Origin: Pseudarthrobacter sp. fls2-241-R2A-127
GTDB lineage: Bacteria > Actinomycetota > Actinomycetes > Actinomycetales > Micrococcaceae
Reading direction: 5' to 3'
Length of the DNA: 64,000 nucleotides
Assembly (NCBI RefSeq): GCF_030209355.1
Contig: NZ_JARVSF010000011.1
Span: 62,001-126,000, forward strand
Shown here: positions 9,025 through 17,536 of the stretch, one piece after another
Layout of the letters: the number at the start of each line of letters is the position of its first letter
Position numbering within the stretch: position 1 is the first letter of the stretch
Translations under genes and position numbers: made by a program
Notes under the pieces: model-generated
Told to the model about the DNA's origin: nothing
What the model saw: the letters and a program-made list of their open reading frames with translations, nothing else
Databases searched by the model: none

Positions 9025-10446
9025 TTACATGTGGACGTGCAGGCGGCGGGCGGCCTCGGAGATGGAACCGGTCAGCGACGGGTACACCGTGAACGTGCTG
9101 GCGACGTCATCAACGTGCAGCTTCTGCTTGACGGCGATGGAGATGGGGAAGATCAGCTCGGAGGCGTTGGGACCCACCACCACGCCGCCAATCACGGTTC
9201 CGGAGCCCTTCCGCGCAAAGATCTTCACGAACCCGTCCTTCGCGTTACGCATCTTGGCGCGGGCGTTGCTGCGCAGCGAAAGCTTGATGATGTCCGCCTG
9301 GTACTTGCCGGACTCGATCTCTGCCTCGGACACCCCCACATTGGCGATTTCCGGGGACGTGAAGATGTTCGATGCCACCTGGTGCAGCTTGAGAGGCGTC
9401 ACGCCGTCACCCATGAAGTGCGCCACCGCGATGCGGCCCTGCATGGCGGCCACGGAGGCGAGCGGCAGGACACCGGTGCAGTCGCCCGCGGCGTAGATGT
9501 TGGGGGCGGTGGTGCGGGATACGCCGTCAACCTTGATATGGCCGCTGTCGCTGACGGCCACGCCTGCTTCTTCGAGGCCCAGTCCGGCGGTGTTGGGAAT
9601 CGAGCCCAGGCAGAGGAGGCAGTGGCTGCCGGTCACAGTGGAGCCGTCGGCGAGGGTAACCACCACGCCGTCGTCTGTCCGCTCCACGGACTGTGCGCGG
9701 GACCGGGACAAGACCCGGACACCGCGGCGCTCGAAGACTTCCTCCAGCACCACCGCGGCGTCGACGTCGGAGCCGGGAAGAACGCGGTCGCGGCTGGAAA
9801 CCAGGGTGACCTTGGACCCCAGGCCGTTGTACGCGGAAGCGAACTCGGCACCAGTGACGCCGGAGCCGACGACGATCAGTTCCTCGGGAAGTTGGTCAAG
9901 GTCGTAGATCTGGGTCCAGTTCAGGATCCGCTCACCGTCCGGGCGGGCGGTTTCCAGTTCGCGGGGGTGCGCGCCCACGGCCAGCAGGACGGTGTCGGCT
10001 TCCACGGTCTCGGTGCCGTCGGCGGTCAGGACCTCGATGGTGTGGTTGTCCAGGAGCCGGCCGGAACCGGCAATGATCCGTACACCCTGCTTTTCCAGGC
10101 CGTCGCGGATGTCCTGGGACTGGGTGCGGGCCAGGTTAAGGAGGCGGTCGTTGATGTGCTTGAGGTCAGCGTGCATCACCGGCACGAAGTCGCCGCCGTC
10201 GACGTCGAATTTCACGCCCAGCTCGCCCGCCTCTGCCACCCGGGCCATGAGGTCTGCCGTGGCGATGAGGGTTTTGGAGGGAACGACGTCGGTCAGCACG
10301 GCGGAGCCGCCGAGCCCGGCACGTTCGATGATGGTGACCGTCGCCCCGAGCGAGGCGGCCACCATAGCCGCTTCGTATCCACCGGGACCGCCTCCCAGGA
10401 TAGCGATTCGGGGGGAACTGAAATCTGGATGCGTAGTCACAGTCAT
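9025..10446 (-). CDS. lpdA: LpdA-type NAD(P)H:quinone reductase (flavoprotein disulfide reductase family)
   Basis: A 473-residue FAD/NAD-binding protein of the dihydrolipoamide-dehydrogenase fold. Domains are an N-terminal FAD fold (IAILGGGPGGYEAA), an NAD fold (IVVGSGVTGAEFA), IYAAGDCTG for FAD, and a C-terminal dimerisation domain. The redox-active CxxxxC is missing: the two positions are Ala49 and Val54 in GGSAVLTDVVPSK. The catalytic His near the C-terminus is also replaced (VYPSLTGSISE). This is the pattern of M. tuberculosis LpdA (Rv3303c), which reduces quinones instead of disulfides. ATG 10446 was chosen because the FAD fold begins 12 residues later. It diverges from punA. Confidence 0.85.
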   Translation of the reverse strand: MTVTTHPDFSSPRIAILGGGPGGYEAAMVAASLGATVTIIERAGLGGSAVLTDVVPSKTLIATADLMARVAEAGELGVKFDVDGGDFVPVMHADLKHINDRLLNLARTQSQDIRDGLEKQGVRIIAGSGRLLDNHTIEVLTADGTETVEADTVLLAVGAHPRELETARPDGERILNWTQIYDLDQLPEELIVVGSGVTGAEFASAYNGLGSKVTLVSSRDRVLPGSDVDAAVVLEEVFERRGVRVLSRSRAQSVERTDDGVVVTLADGSTVTGSHCLLCLGSIPNTAGLGLEEAGVAVSDSGHIKVDGVSRTTAPNIYAAGDCTGVLPLASVAAMQGRIAVAHFMGDGVTPLKLHQVASNIFTSPEIANVGVSEAEIESGKYQADIIKLSLRSNARAKMRNAKDGFVKIFARKGSGTVIGGVVVGPNASELIFPISIAVKQKLHVDDVASTFTVYPSLTGSISEAARRLHVHM

Positions 10447-10544
10447 CCATTCTCGCCCATCTCCGGCCGGACCACCAAGAAAATGGGGCGCTTTCCGGGC
10501 CCGCCGTGATGAGGGCAACAGTCGGGGCAGGATAACTTGTACTG

Positions 10545-11363
10545 GTGAGTACAACAGACTTCCTGAACACGGACCCGTTCGCCGCTGCCCGAGCCGCCGC
10601 CGACTACATCGCCGAGGAGACCGGAGTGGACCGCCACGACGTCGCACTGGTCCTCGGTTCCGGCTGGGGCGAAGCCGCCGACCTGATCGGCGAGACCACC
10701 GCCACCCTGTCCGCGGACGAGGTTCCCGGCTTCCACGCCCCCGCCGTGGAAGGCCATGTGGGAACCATCCGGTCTGTGCTGACCAAGGACGGTAAGCGCG
10801 CCCTGGTCCTGGGTGCACGCACCCACTACTACGAAGGCAAGGGCGTCCGGGCAGTGGTGCACGGCATCCGGACCGCGGCGGCGGCCGGCTGCAAGACGCT
10901 GGTCCTCACCAACGGCTGCGGCGGACTCAACGAAGCCTGGACACCCGGAACCCCGGTGCTGATCAGCGACCACATCAACCTCACCGCCGCTTCCCCGCTG
11001 GAGGGCGCCACGTTCGTGGACCTGACAGACCTGTACTCACCGAGGATCCGTGGACTGGCCCGCGAGGTGGATCCCACCCTGGACGAGGGCATCTACGCGC
11101 AGTTCCCCGGCCCGCACTACGAAACCCCGGCTGAAGTGCAGTACGCCAAGCGGATCGGGGCGGACCTGATCGGCATGTCGACGGCCCTCGAAGCAATCGC
11201 CGGCCGCCACGCCGGAATGGAAGTGTTCGGTATTTCCCTGGTCACCAACCTGGCAGCGGGCATCAGCCCCCGACCGCTCAGCCACCAGGAAGTCATCGAA
11301 TCCGGCCAGGCCGCGGGCCCGCGTATCTCCCGGTTGCTGGCCGACATCATCGCCCGGCTCTGA
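10545..11363 (+). CDS. punA: Purine-nucleoside phosphorylase
   Basis: A 272-residue trimeric-type PNP that splits inosine or guanosine with phosphate, releasing ribose-1-phosphate for salvage. Recognisable elements are the phosphate-binding loop LVLGSGWG, RTHYYEGK, the LTNGCGGLN segment, and the purine-site region GPHYETPAE followed by DLIGMSTALEAI. It starts at GTG 10545 with a weak ribosome binding site. The phosphosugar mutase gene follows after 58 bp; it can use the sugar phosphate released here, so the pair likely forms a nucleoside-salvage operon. The order lpdA, PNP, mutase also occurs near Rv3303c-Rv3308 in mycobacteria. Confidence 0.93.
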   Translation: MSTTDFLNTDPFAAARAAADYIAEETGVDRHDVALVLGSGWGEAADLIGETTATLSADEVPGFHAPAVEGHVGTIRSVLTKDGKRALVLGARTHYYEGKGVRAVVHGIRTAAAAGCKTLVLTNGCGGLNEAWTPGTPVLISDHINLTAASPLEGATFVDLTDLYSPRIRGLAREVDPTLDEGIYAQFPGPHYETPAEVQYAKRIGADLIGMSTALEAIAGRHAGMEVFGISLVTNLAAGISPRPLSHQEVIESGQAAGPRISRLLADIIARL

Positions 11364-11421
11364 ACGCCCCGGGCTGCCCCGGTGCAGGCAACGGACCTGC
11401 AATGACGATAGCGTTAGGCCC

Positions 11422-13170
11422 ATGACGTCTTCCGATGCCGAACTTCGCCTGCTTGCCGAGGCCCGGGAATGGGCTGCCCTGGATCCGGATCCCGCAACAC
11501 AGGCATCGCTGCTTGAGCTGGTCAGCCTCGTTGAAGAGGGCGACCCACTGGCCCGGCAGGAACTGGAAGACAGCTTCCGGGGCACGCTGCAGTTCGGCAC
11601 GGCGGGCCTGCGCGCCGCCCTTGGACCCGGGCCGAACCGGATGAACCGGGTGGTGGTCCGGCGCGCCGCAGCCGGACTCGCCGCCTTCCTGGTGGACGCC
11701 ATGGCCGGCGCAGCATCCGGCACCCGGCCGCGCGCCGTCGTCGGCTACGATGCCCGGCACAACTCGGATGTCTTCGCAGCCGAAACCGCCGCCATCTTCA
11801 CCGCTGCCGGTATCGAGACCTTCCTGCTCCCGGCAGCCCTTCCCACTCCCCTGCTGGCCTACGCCGTCCGCGCCCTGGAATGCGACGGCGGCGTCATGGT
11901 CACCGCCAGCCACAACCCGCCGCAGGACAACGGTTACAAGGTCTACCTGGGCCGTCACGCCGTGTCCCATGACGGCGACGGCGCCCAGATCGTGGCACCT
12001 TACGACGCCCGCATCGCCGAGCGGATCAGCGCCGTGGGCCCTGTCGATTCAATCGAACTGGCCGCCGGCGGATGGACCGTGCTGGACGGCTCGCTGGCGG
12101 CGGGCTACCAGCGGGCGACCGCGGGATTGGCCATGGCGGACCGCTTCCCGGCCCGGGACCTGCGGATTGTCCTGACGCCGCTGCACGGCGTGGGCGGCCG
12201 GACAGCACTGGAGGTCCTGGCGGCCGCAGGTTTCACGGATGTCACCATCGTGGCCGAACAGGCCGAGCCGGACCCCGAATTTCCCACCGTCAACTTCCCC
12301 AACCCGGAAGAACCCGGGGCACTGGACCTCGCCCTGGAGGCGGCCGAACGGCTCGACGCCGACCTCGTCATAGCGAACGATCCCGACGCCGACAGGGCTG
12401 CCGTCGCCGCCAAGGACCCGGACACCGGCGCCTGGCGGATGCTCCGCGGAGATGAAGTCGGCGCCTTGCTGGGGGCCCACATCGCCGCCAGGCTCGCTGA
12501 TGCCGGAACCGGGGCCGAGACGGACCGCCCTGGTGTCTTCGCCAACTCGATCGTGTCCTCCCGGCTGCTGGCCCGCGTCGCCGCCGCCGCGGGCTTCGCC
12601 CATGAAGTAACCCTGACCGGGTTCAAATGGATCTCCCGCGTCCCCGGCCTCACCTACGGCTACGAGGAGGCGCTGGGCTACTGCGTTGCGCCGGACCTGG
12701 TCAAGGACAAGGACGGCATCTCCGCCGCGGTCCTGATCGCCGAACTCGCTGCCACCGCCAAAGCCGCCGGCAAGACCGTCTTCGACACCCTCGACGAGCT
12801 GTACCTCCAGCACGGCCTGCACGCCAGCGACCAACTGAGCATCAGGGTCGCGGACCTGGGTCTCCTCGATGCCATGATGAACCGGTTGCGCGTTTCGCCG
12901 CCGGAATCGTTTGGGCAGTCAGCGGTGGAAGTCTTCACGGACCTGGCAGAGGGAAGCGGGCAGTTGCCGCCCACGGAGGGCCTCTTGTATATCACCAGGG
13001 ACCTGACCCGCGTGATCATCCGGCCCAGCGGCACGGAGCCCAAGCTCAAGTGCTACCTCGAAGTGATACACCAGGTGGGATCCGCCGCCGAACTCCCCCA
13101 GGCGCGCCAGGCGGCGCGTGCCGCATTGGACGAGGTCCTGCACGACGTCAGCGAGGCACTGGGACTTTAA
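11422..13170 (+). CDS. pmmB: Phosphoglucomutase/phosphomannomutase family enzyme
   Basis: A 582-residue alpha-D-phosphohexomutase. The active-site phosphoserine is Ser163 in TASHNPP, the Mg-binding loop is DPDADR at 320-325, the sugar-specificity loop lies in GYEEALGY, and the phosphate-binding loop is RPSGTEPK near the C-terminus. The length fits the Rv3308 PmmB subgroup, which also resembles phosphopentomutases. In this setting, behind purine-nucleoside phosphorylase, conversion of ribose-1-phosphate to ribose-5-phosphate is plausible but inferred. A 13-bp hairpin follows, shared with convergent nirD. Confidence 0.9.
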   Translation: MTSSDAELRLLAEAREWAALDPDPATQASLLELVSLVEEGDPLARQELEDSFRGTLQFGTAGLRAALGPGPNRMNRVVVRRAAAGLAAFLVDAMAGAASGTRPRAVVGYDARHNSDVFAAETAAIFTAAGIETFLLPAALPTPLLAYAVRALECDGGVMVTASHNPPQDNGYKVYLGRHAVSHDGDGAQIVAPYDARIAERISAVGPVDSIELAAGGWTVLDGSLAAGYQRATAGLAMADRFPARDLRIVLTPLHGVGGRTALEVLAAAGFTDVTIVAEQAEPDPEFPTVNFPNPEEPGALDLALEAAERLDADLVIANDPDADRAAVAAKDPDTGAWRMLRGDEVGALLGAHIAARLADAGTGAETDRPGVFANSIVSSRLLARVAAAAGFAHEVTLTGFKWISRVPGLTYGYEEALGYCVAPDLVKDKDGISAAVLIAELAATAKAAGKTVFDTLDELYLQHGLHASDQLSIRVADLGLLDAMMNRLRVSPPESFGQSAVEVFTDLAEGSGQLPPTEGLLYITRDLTRVIIRPSGTEPKLKCYLEVIHQVGSAAELPQARQAARAALDEVLHDVSEALGL

Positions 13171-13174
13171 CCGC

Positions 13175-13204
13175 GGAAAGGGGCGCCCCTTGGCGCCCCT
13201 TTCC
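13175..13204. terminator. Bidirectional terminator, pmmB/nirD
   Basis: A perfect 13-bp stem (GGAAAGGGGCGCC at 13175-13187, complement at 13192-13204) with the 4-nt loop CCTT lies between the convergent stops of the phosphomutase and nirD. It is short, strong and correctly placed for both genes. Confidence 0.85.
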
Positions 13205-13220
13205 TGTGTGCGGGAAAGTT

Positions 13221-13601
13221 TCAGAGTTCCACCTCGACGAACCCGTCGGTGATCCGGGTGCTGAATGCGGCCAGGCGCAGGCCGGGGGTGGTGAAGCATT
13301 CGCCGGTTTCGAGGTCGTAGACCTCTTTGTGCAGCGGCGAGGCGATCGTGGGGCGGGTCCCCTTGGAACCAAGGATGCCGCGGGCCATGACGTGGGCACC
13401 GGTGGCCGGATCCTGGTGCCCCACGGCGAAGACTTCATGGGGACCGGTGCGGAAGAGGGCCACCTGGCGGCCGGCAAGGAGTGCCGCCTCGCCCCAGGCC
13501 GGTTCAAGGTCGTCCACTGCGCAGACGCGGTGCCAGCCGGTCCCGAATCCGGCAGTGTCTGATTCGGCGGCGAGCGCCCCAAGTTCCAGTGTTGCCGTCA
13601 T
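13221..13601 (-). CDS. nirD: Assimilatory nitrite reductase small subunit NirD
   Basis: A 126-residue Rieske-fold protein that partners NirB in reducing nitrite to ammonium in the cytoplasm. The typical core is seen in FAVGHQDPATG and ASPLHKEVYDLETGEC. The CxH and CxxH ligands of true Rieske proteins are absent, as is normal for NirD, so it carries no cluster. ATG 13601 is supported by AAGGAG upstream. It is transcribed away from nirB rather than following it, leaving a 259-bp shared regulatory region that contains GlnR-like boxes. Confidence 0.92.
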   Translation of the reverse strand: MTATLELGALAAESDTAGFGTGWHRVCAVDDLEPAWGEAALLAGRQVALFRTGPHEVFAVGHQDPATGAHVMARGILGSKGTRPTIASPLHKEVYDLETGECFTTPGLRLAAFSTRITDGFVEVEL

Positions 13602-13767
13602 GTCCGGCTCCTCTCCTTGTGCCTGTTGTCCCTGCAAGCGGCTGCTTGTGCTGCCGTGTTCCACGCTAGGTTCCGGGTGTTTCAAGGGGGTGCGGCGAAT
13701 GTGTCCGGCGGGTAAAAGAGACCTCACGCGGCCGGAAATGCGTTCGTGATGCAGAAGTTAAGTTGAC

Positions 13768-13794
13768 GAAACAAAAGGGAAACTGAGGCGAAAC
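13768..13794 (+). promoter_or_regulatory. Putative GlnR operator between nirD and nirB
   Basis: Three perfect GAAAC pentamers begin at 13768, 13779 and 13790, an exact 11-bp period, giving AC-n9-AC-n9-AC. A weaker fourth box, GTTAA, sits one period upstream at 13757. This matches the actinobacterial GlnR pattern closely. The array lies 67-93 bp before the nirB start and could also serve divergent nirD. It is a pattern match by eye; binding is inferred. Confidence 0.65.
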
Positions 13795-13860
13795 TGCCCC
13801 TCCCTAGGCTGAATGCACAAGCTGCAGAGCACCGTCTGCGGCCCATGCGAAAGGCCCACA

Positions 13861-16503
13861 GTGACCGAACTGACTTCAAGCACCGAGACTCCGCGCCGCA
13901 TCGTCGTCGCCGGCGGCGGCCCTGCGGCCCACCGTTTCGCGGACGCCATGCATGCCCGCGGCCTCGACGGCTGGGAAGTCACGGTCCTCACGGAAGAAGC
14001 CCACCTCCCCTACGACCGGGTTGCCCTTTCCAAGGCACTCACGGACACCGGCGTGGACCTGACGCTGGGAACGGCCACCATGTGGGAGCACGGTTCCCTG
14101 ACGCTGAAGACCGGCGAGCGGGTGGTGAAAATCAACCCGGGCGCCAAGAGCGTGGAAACTGCTGCCGGCCACACGTACGAATATGACGAACTGGTAGTGG
14201 CGACGGGCTCGGACGCCGTGCGCCTGCCCATCCCCGGCGCCGAACATGCCCACGTGTACCGCACCCTCGAGGACGTGTGGGCCATCAACAACGCCATTGC
14301 GGAGCTCACCGCCAAGCTCGGCCGCAGGATCAACGCGGTGACCATCGGGGGCGGGCTCCTGGGCCTTGAGTCAGCCGCCGGTACCGAGCAGCTCGGCGCC
14401 ACCCCCGTGGTGATCAACGGTTCGCCCTGGCTGATGAACACCCAACTGGACGAGGGCGCCGGCCAAGCCCTGGGCCGCCTGATCGAAGCCAAGGGCTTTG
14501 AAGTGCACGGCGGTGTCTTCCCGTCAGAAATTCTTTCGGACGACGACGGCCAGGTCACCGGGGTGCTCATGGCGGACGGACGTACCATCCCGGCCGACCT
14601 GGTGATCGTCGCCGTCGGCGTGAGGCCCCGCGACGAGCTCTTCCGCGCCACCGACGGCGAAGAGCAGCTTTTCAGCCTGGGCCAGCGTGGCGGGGTGGTC
14701 ATCAACGACTACTGCGCCACCGAAGTCCCCGGCATCTGGGCTATTGGTGAGGTGGCCAACTTCGGCGGAATGTGCCTTGGCCTGGTGGCCCCGGCCAACA
14801 CCATGGCCGAGATCGTTGCCGACCGGCTGCACGGCGGCGACGCCACCTTCCCCGGCTTCGACACCGCCACCAAGCTCAAGCTCTCCGGCGTGGACGTGGC
14901 CAGCTTCGGTGACGCCTTTGCCCGCACCGAGCACGCCCTCGAAATCGTCTACGCGGACCCGGCCCGCGGCGTCTACCAAAAGATCGTCACCACCGACGAC
15001 GCCAAAACCCTCCTGGGCGGGATTTTCGTTGGGGACGCCTCTCCCTACATGAGCCTGCGCCCGCTCCTGGGCCGCGAACTTCCGGCGGAGCCCGGCGCGT
15101 TCCTGACCGCGGCAGGCGGCGGCGAAGCTCCCGAAACCGAGCTTCCCGACGACGCCACCCTCTGCTCCTGCAACAACGTCACAGCCGGCTCCATCCGGGA
15201 CGCCATCAACGGCTGCGGCGCCTGCGACGGCAATGCCCCCGTCCAGGAACTCGGCGAGCTCAAGGGCTGCACCCGTGCCGGCACCCAGTGCGGTTCCTGC
15301 GTGCCCATGCTGAAGAAGCTGCTGGAAACCGAGCTGACCAAGTCCGGCGTGGAGGTTTCCAAGGCCCTGTGCGAACACATCGAACTGTCCCGCCAGGAAC
15401 TCTTCGACGCCATCCGTGTCCTGGAACTGACCTCCTTCGAGGAGATCATGGCCAAGTACGGCACCGGCGCCGGCTGCGACATCTGCAAGCCCACGATCGC
15501 CAACATCCTGGCAAGCCAGAACAGCGCCTACGTGCTGGACGCCGGCCGCGGCACCCTGCAGGACACCAACGACCGCGCCCTGGCCAACATGCAGAAGGAT
15601 GGCACCTATTCGGTAGTCCCCCGCATCGCCGGCGGCGAGATCACGCCCAAGAAGCTCGGTGTCATCGCCGCCGTCGCCGAAAAATACGGCCTCTACACCA
15701 AGATCACCGGCGGCCAGCGGATCGACATGTTCGGTGCCCGGCTGGAACAGCTCCCGGAAATCTGGAAGGAACTTGTGGACGCCGGGTTCGAGTCCGGCCA
15801 GGCGTACGGCAAGAGCCTGCGTACGGTGAAGTCGTGTGTAGGGTCCACCTGGTGCCGGTTCGGCGTACAGGATTCGGTGGCCATGGCCATCCAGCTTGAA
15901 CTCCGCTACCGCGGCCTCCGCAGCCCGCACAAACTGAAAATGGGCGTGTCCGGCTGCGCCCGCGAATGCGCCGAGGCACGCGGCAAGGATGTGGGCGTCA
16001 TTGCCACCGCTGACGGCTGGAACCTCTACGTCGGCGGCAACGGCGGGGCCACCCCCGCCCACGCCCAACTGCTGGCCAAGGACCTCGACGACGAAACCCT
16101 CATCAAGTACATCGACCGTTACTTCATGTACTACATCCGCACCGCGGACCGCCTGCAGCGTACCGCCCGGTGGCAGGAAGAGCTCGAGGGCGGCATCAAG
16201 CACGTCGAGGACGTGGTGGTCAAAGACACCCTGGGCATCGCCGCCGACCTCGAAGCGGCCATGGCGAAACACGTGGACACCTACGTCGATGAATGGGCAG
16301 ACACGCTCAAGGACCCCGAACGGCTGCGCCGGTTCCGTTCCTTCGTCAACGCACCGGACCAGAAGGACGACTCCATCACGTTCGTCCCGGACGAGCGCGG
16401 CCAGATGCGGCCCGCCACCGCGGAAGAAAAAGGCAGGGTCCTGATCGGCGCTTCCATCCCGGTCCGCGCCGCCACGCCGGAAACCACTGGAAACGAGACA
16501 TAA
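13861..16503 (+). CDS. nirB: Assimilatory nitrite reductase large subunit NirB
   Basis: An 880-residue NAD(P)H-dependent sirohaem enzyme reducing nitrite to ammonium. Order of domains: FAD/NAD reductase (residues 1 to ~415), a [2Fe-2S] BFD-like domain from Cys435 and Cys437 (LCSCNNV ... GTQCGSC), then two ferredoxin-like/sirohaem modules. The [4Fe-4S]-sirohaem ligands are Cys659, Cys665, Cys699 and Cys703 (SCVGSTWC and SGCARECAEA). I chose GTG 13861 because GAAAGG sits seven bases upstream; ATG 13813 is in frame but adds a Cys-containing leader of no known use. cobA starts one base after the stop. Confidence 0.93.
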   Translation: MTELTSSTETPRRIVVAGGGPAAHRFADAMHARGLDGWEVTVLTEEAHLPYDRVALSKALTDTGVDLTLGTATMWEHGSLTLKTGERVVKINPGAKSVETAAGHTYEYDELVVATGSDAVRLPIPGAEHAHVYRTLEDVWAINNAIAELTAKLGRRINAVTIGGGLLGLESAAGTEQLGATPVVINGSPWLMNTQLDEGAGQALGRLIEAKGFEVHGGVFPSEILSDDDGQVTGVLMADGRTIPADLVIVAVGVRPRDELFRATDGEEQLFSLGQRGGVVINDYCATEVPGIWAIGEVANFGGMCLGLVAPANTMAEIVADRLHGGDATFPGFDTATKLKLSGVDVASFGDAFARTEHALEIVYADPARGVYQKIVTTDDAKTLLGGIFVGDASPYMSLRPLLGRELPAEPGAFLTAAGGGEAPETELPDDATLCSCNNVTAGSIRDAINGCGACDGNAPVQELGELKGCTRAGTQCGSCVPMLKKLLETELTKSGVEVSKALCEHIELSRQELFDAIRVLELTSFEEIMAKYGTGAGCDICKPTIANILASQNSAYVLDAGRGTLQDTNDRALANMQKDGTYSVVPRIAGGEITPKKLGVIAAVAEKYGLYTKITGGQRIDMFGARLEQLPEIWKELVDAGFESGQAYGKSLRTVKSCVGSTWCRFGVQDSVAMAIQLELRYRGLRSPHKLKMGVSGCARECAEARGKDVGVIATADGWNLYVGGNGGATPAHAQLLAKDLDDETLIKYIDRYFMYYIRTADRLQRTARWQEELEGGIKHVEDVVVKDTLGIAADLEAAMAKHVDTYVDEWADTLKDPERLRRFRSFVNAPDQKDDSITFVPDERGQMRPATAEEKGRVLIGASIPVRAATPETTGNET

Positions 16504-16504
16504 C

Positions 16505-17536
16505 ATGCAGCTCAGTATCGACCTCACCGGCCGGGACGTCCTGGTGACCGGCACCCATACTGCCGCGCGGCAGGCGATGCGTCGGTACGAAGCCGCGGGC
16601 GCCGTCGTCCACCACCTCAGCAGCCCGGGCAGCGCCCACGGCGCGCGGCTGCCGGAGCGGCTGTTCCTGGTGGCTGCCGTCGATGACGGACAGCCCGGCT
16701 GGGACGCCCTCCTGGACCGCTGCCGGGATGCCGGCATCCCGGTCGCCACCGAGCCGGCGGCCGGCCCTGCCGGGCACGTCACCTTGGTGGGCGGCGGCCC
16801 CGGCACCGGTGACCTGCTCACCGTGGCCGCGGTCAAGGCGCTCCGGGATGCGGACGTCGTCTTCTATGACCGGTTGGCCCCGTACCAGGAGCTGCCGCTG
16901 CTGACCTCCGCGGACCTGGTGGACGTCGGGAAGAAACCGGGCCACCACAAAGTCAGCCAGTCGGATATCGAGAAGCTGATGGTCGAAAGCGCCCTGGCCG
17001 GCAACAACGTGGTCCGCCTCAAAGGCGGGGACCCCTACGTCTTTGGCCGGGGCGGCGAGGAAGTGTCCGCCTGCGTGGCCGCCGGCGTCAAGGTCCACGT
17101 GGTATCCGGCGTGACCAGCGCCATCTCGGTGCCGGCAGCCGCCGGCATCCCGGTGACCCACCGCGACGTGAGCCACATGTTCACGGTGGTTTCCGGGCAC
17201 GCCCCGCTGACCGAAAAAGAGCATCATCACCTGGCCGGCCTGGGCGGGACCATCGTGGTGCTCATGGGCATCGGGACCCTCCACCAGCTCGCCGCCGGCC
17301 TGCGCCGGGCCGGCATGCGCCCGGACATGCCCATGGCCGTGGTGGAACGCGGCTACCGGCCCGGCCAACGCACAACCATCGCAGACCTGGGCACCATCAC
17401 CTCCGCCGCCGCCGGCTGCAGCAACCCGGCGGTCCTGGTCATCGGCGAAGTGGTGCGGGTGGCTGAGGCCAACCGGCAGCACGCCGGAGCGGCCGCTGAC
17501 CTGGACAGGCTGGCGGCTTCGCTGCTGGGATCATGA
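16505..17536 (+). CDS. cobA: Uroporphyrinogen-III C-methyltransferase with degenerate N-terminal domain
   Basis: A 343-residue protein. From about residue 90 it is a complete tetrapyrrole methylase: VTLVGGGPGTGDLLT for AdoMet, VVRLKGGDPYVFGRGGEE, and the SGVTSA segment. It methylates uroporphyrinogen III to precorrin-2, the first step to the sirohaem that NirB needs. The first ~90 residues look like a shrunken CysG/Met8 dehydrogenase domain (LDLTGRDVLVTGTHTAARQA) that lacks the glycine-rich NAD loop and most of the domain, so oxidation and iron insertion probably need other proteins. It lies one base after nirB and overlaps the next gene by ATGA. Confidence 0.9.
   Translation: MQLSIDLTGRDVLVTGTHTAARQAMRRYEAAGAVVHHLSSPGSAHGARLPERLFLVAAVDDGQPGWDALLDRCRDAGIPVATEPAAGPAGHVTLVGGGPGTGDLLTVAAVKALRDADVVFYDRLAPYQELPLLTSADLVDVGKKPGHHKVSQSDIEKLMVESALAGNNVVRLKGGDPYVFGRGGEEVSACVAAGVKVHVVSGVTSAISVPAAAGIPVTHRDVSHMFTVVSGHAPLTEKEHHHLAGLGGTIVVLMGIGTLHQLAAGLRRAGMRPDMPMAVVERGYRPGQRTTIADLGTITSAAAGCSNPAVLVIGEVVRVAEANRQHAGAAADLDRLAASLLGS

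Noticed and set aside
13221..13601. NirD as an inactivated Rieske protein
   Set aside because: Loss of the CxH/CxxH ligands is normal for the NirD small subunit, so it is not a defect.
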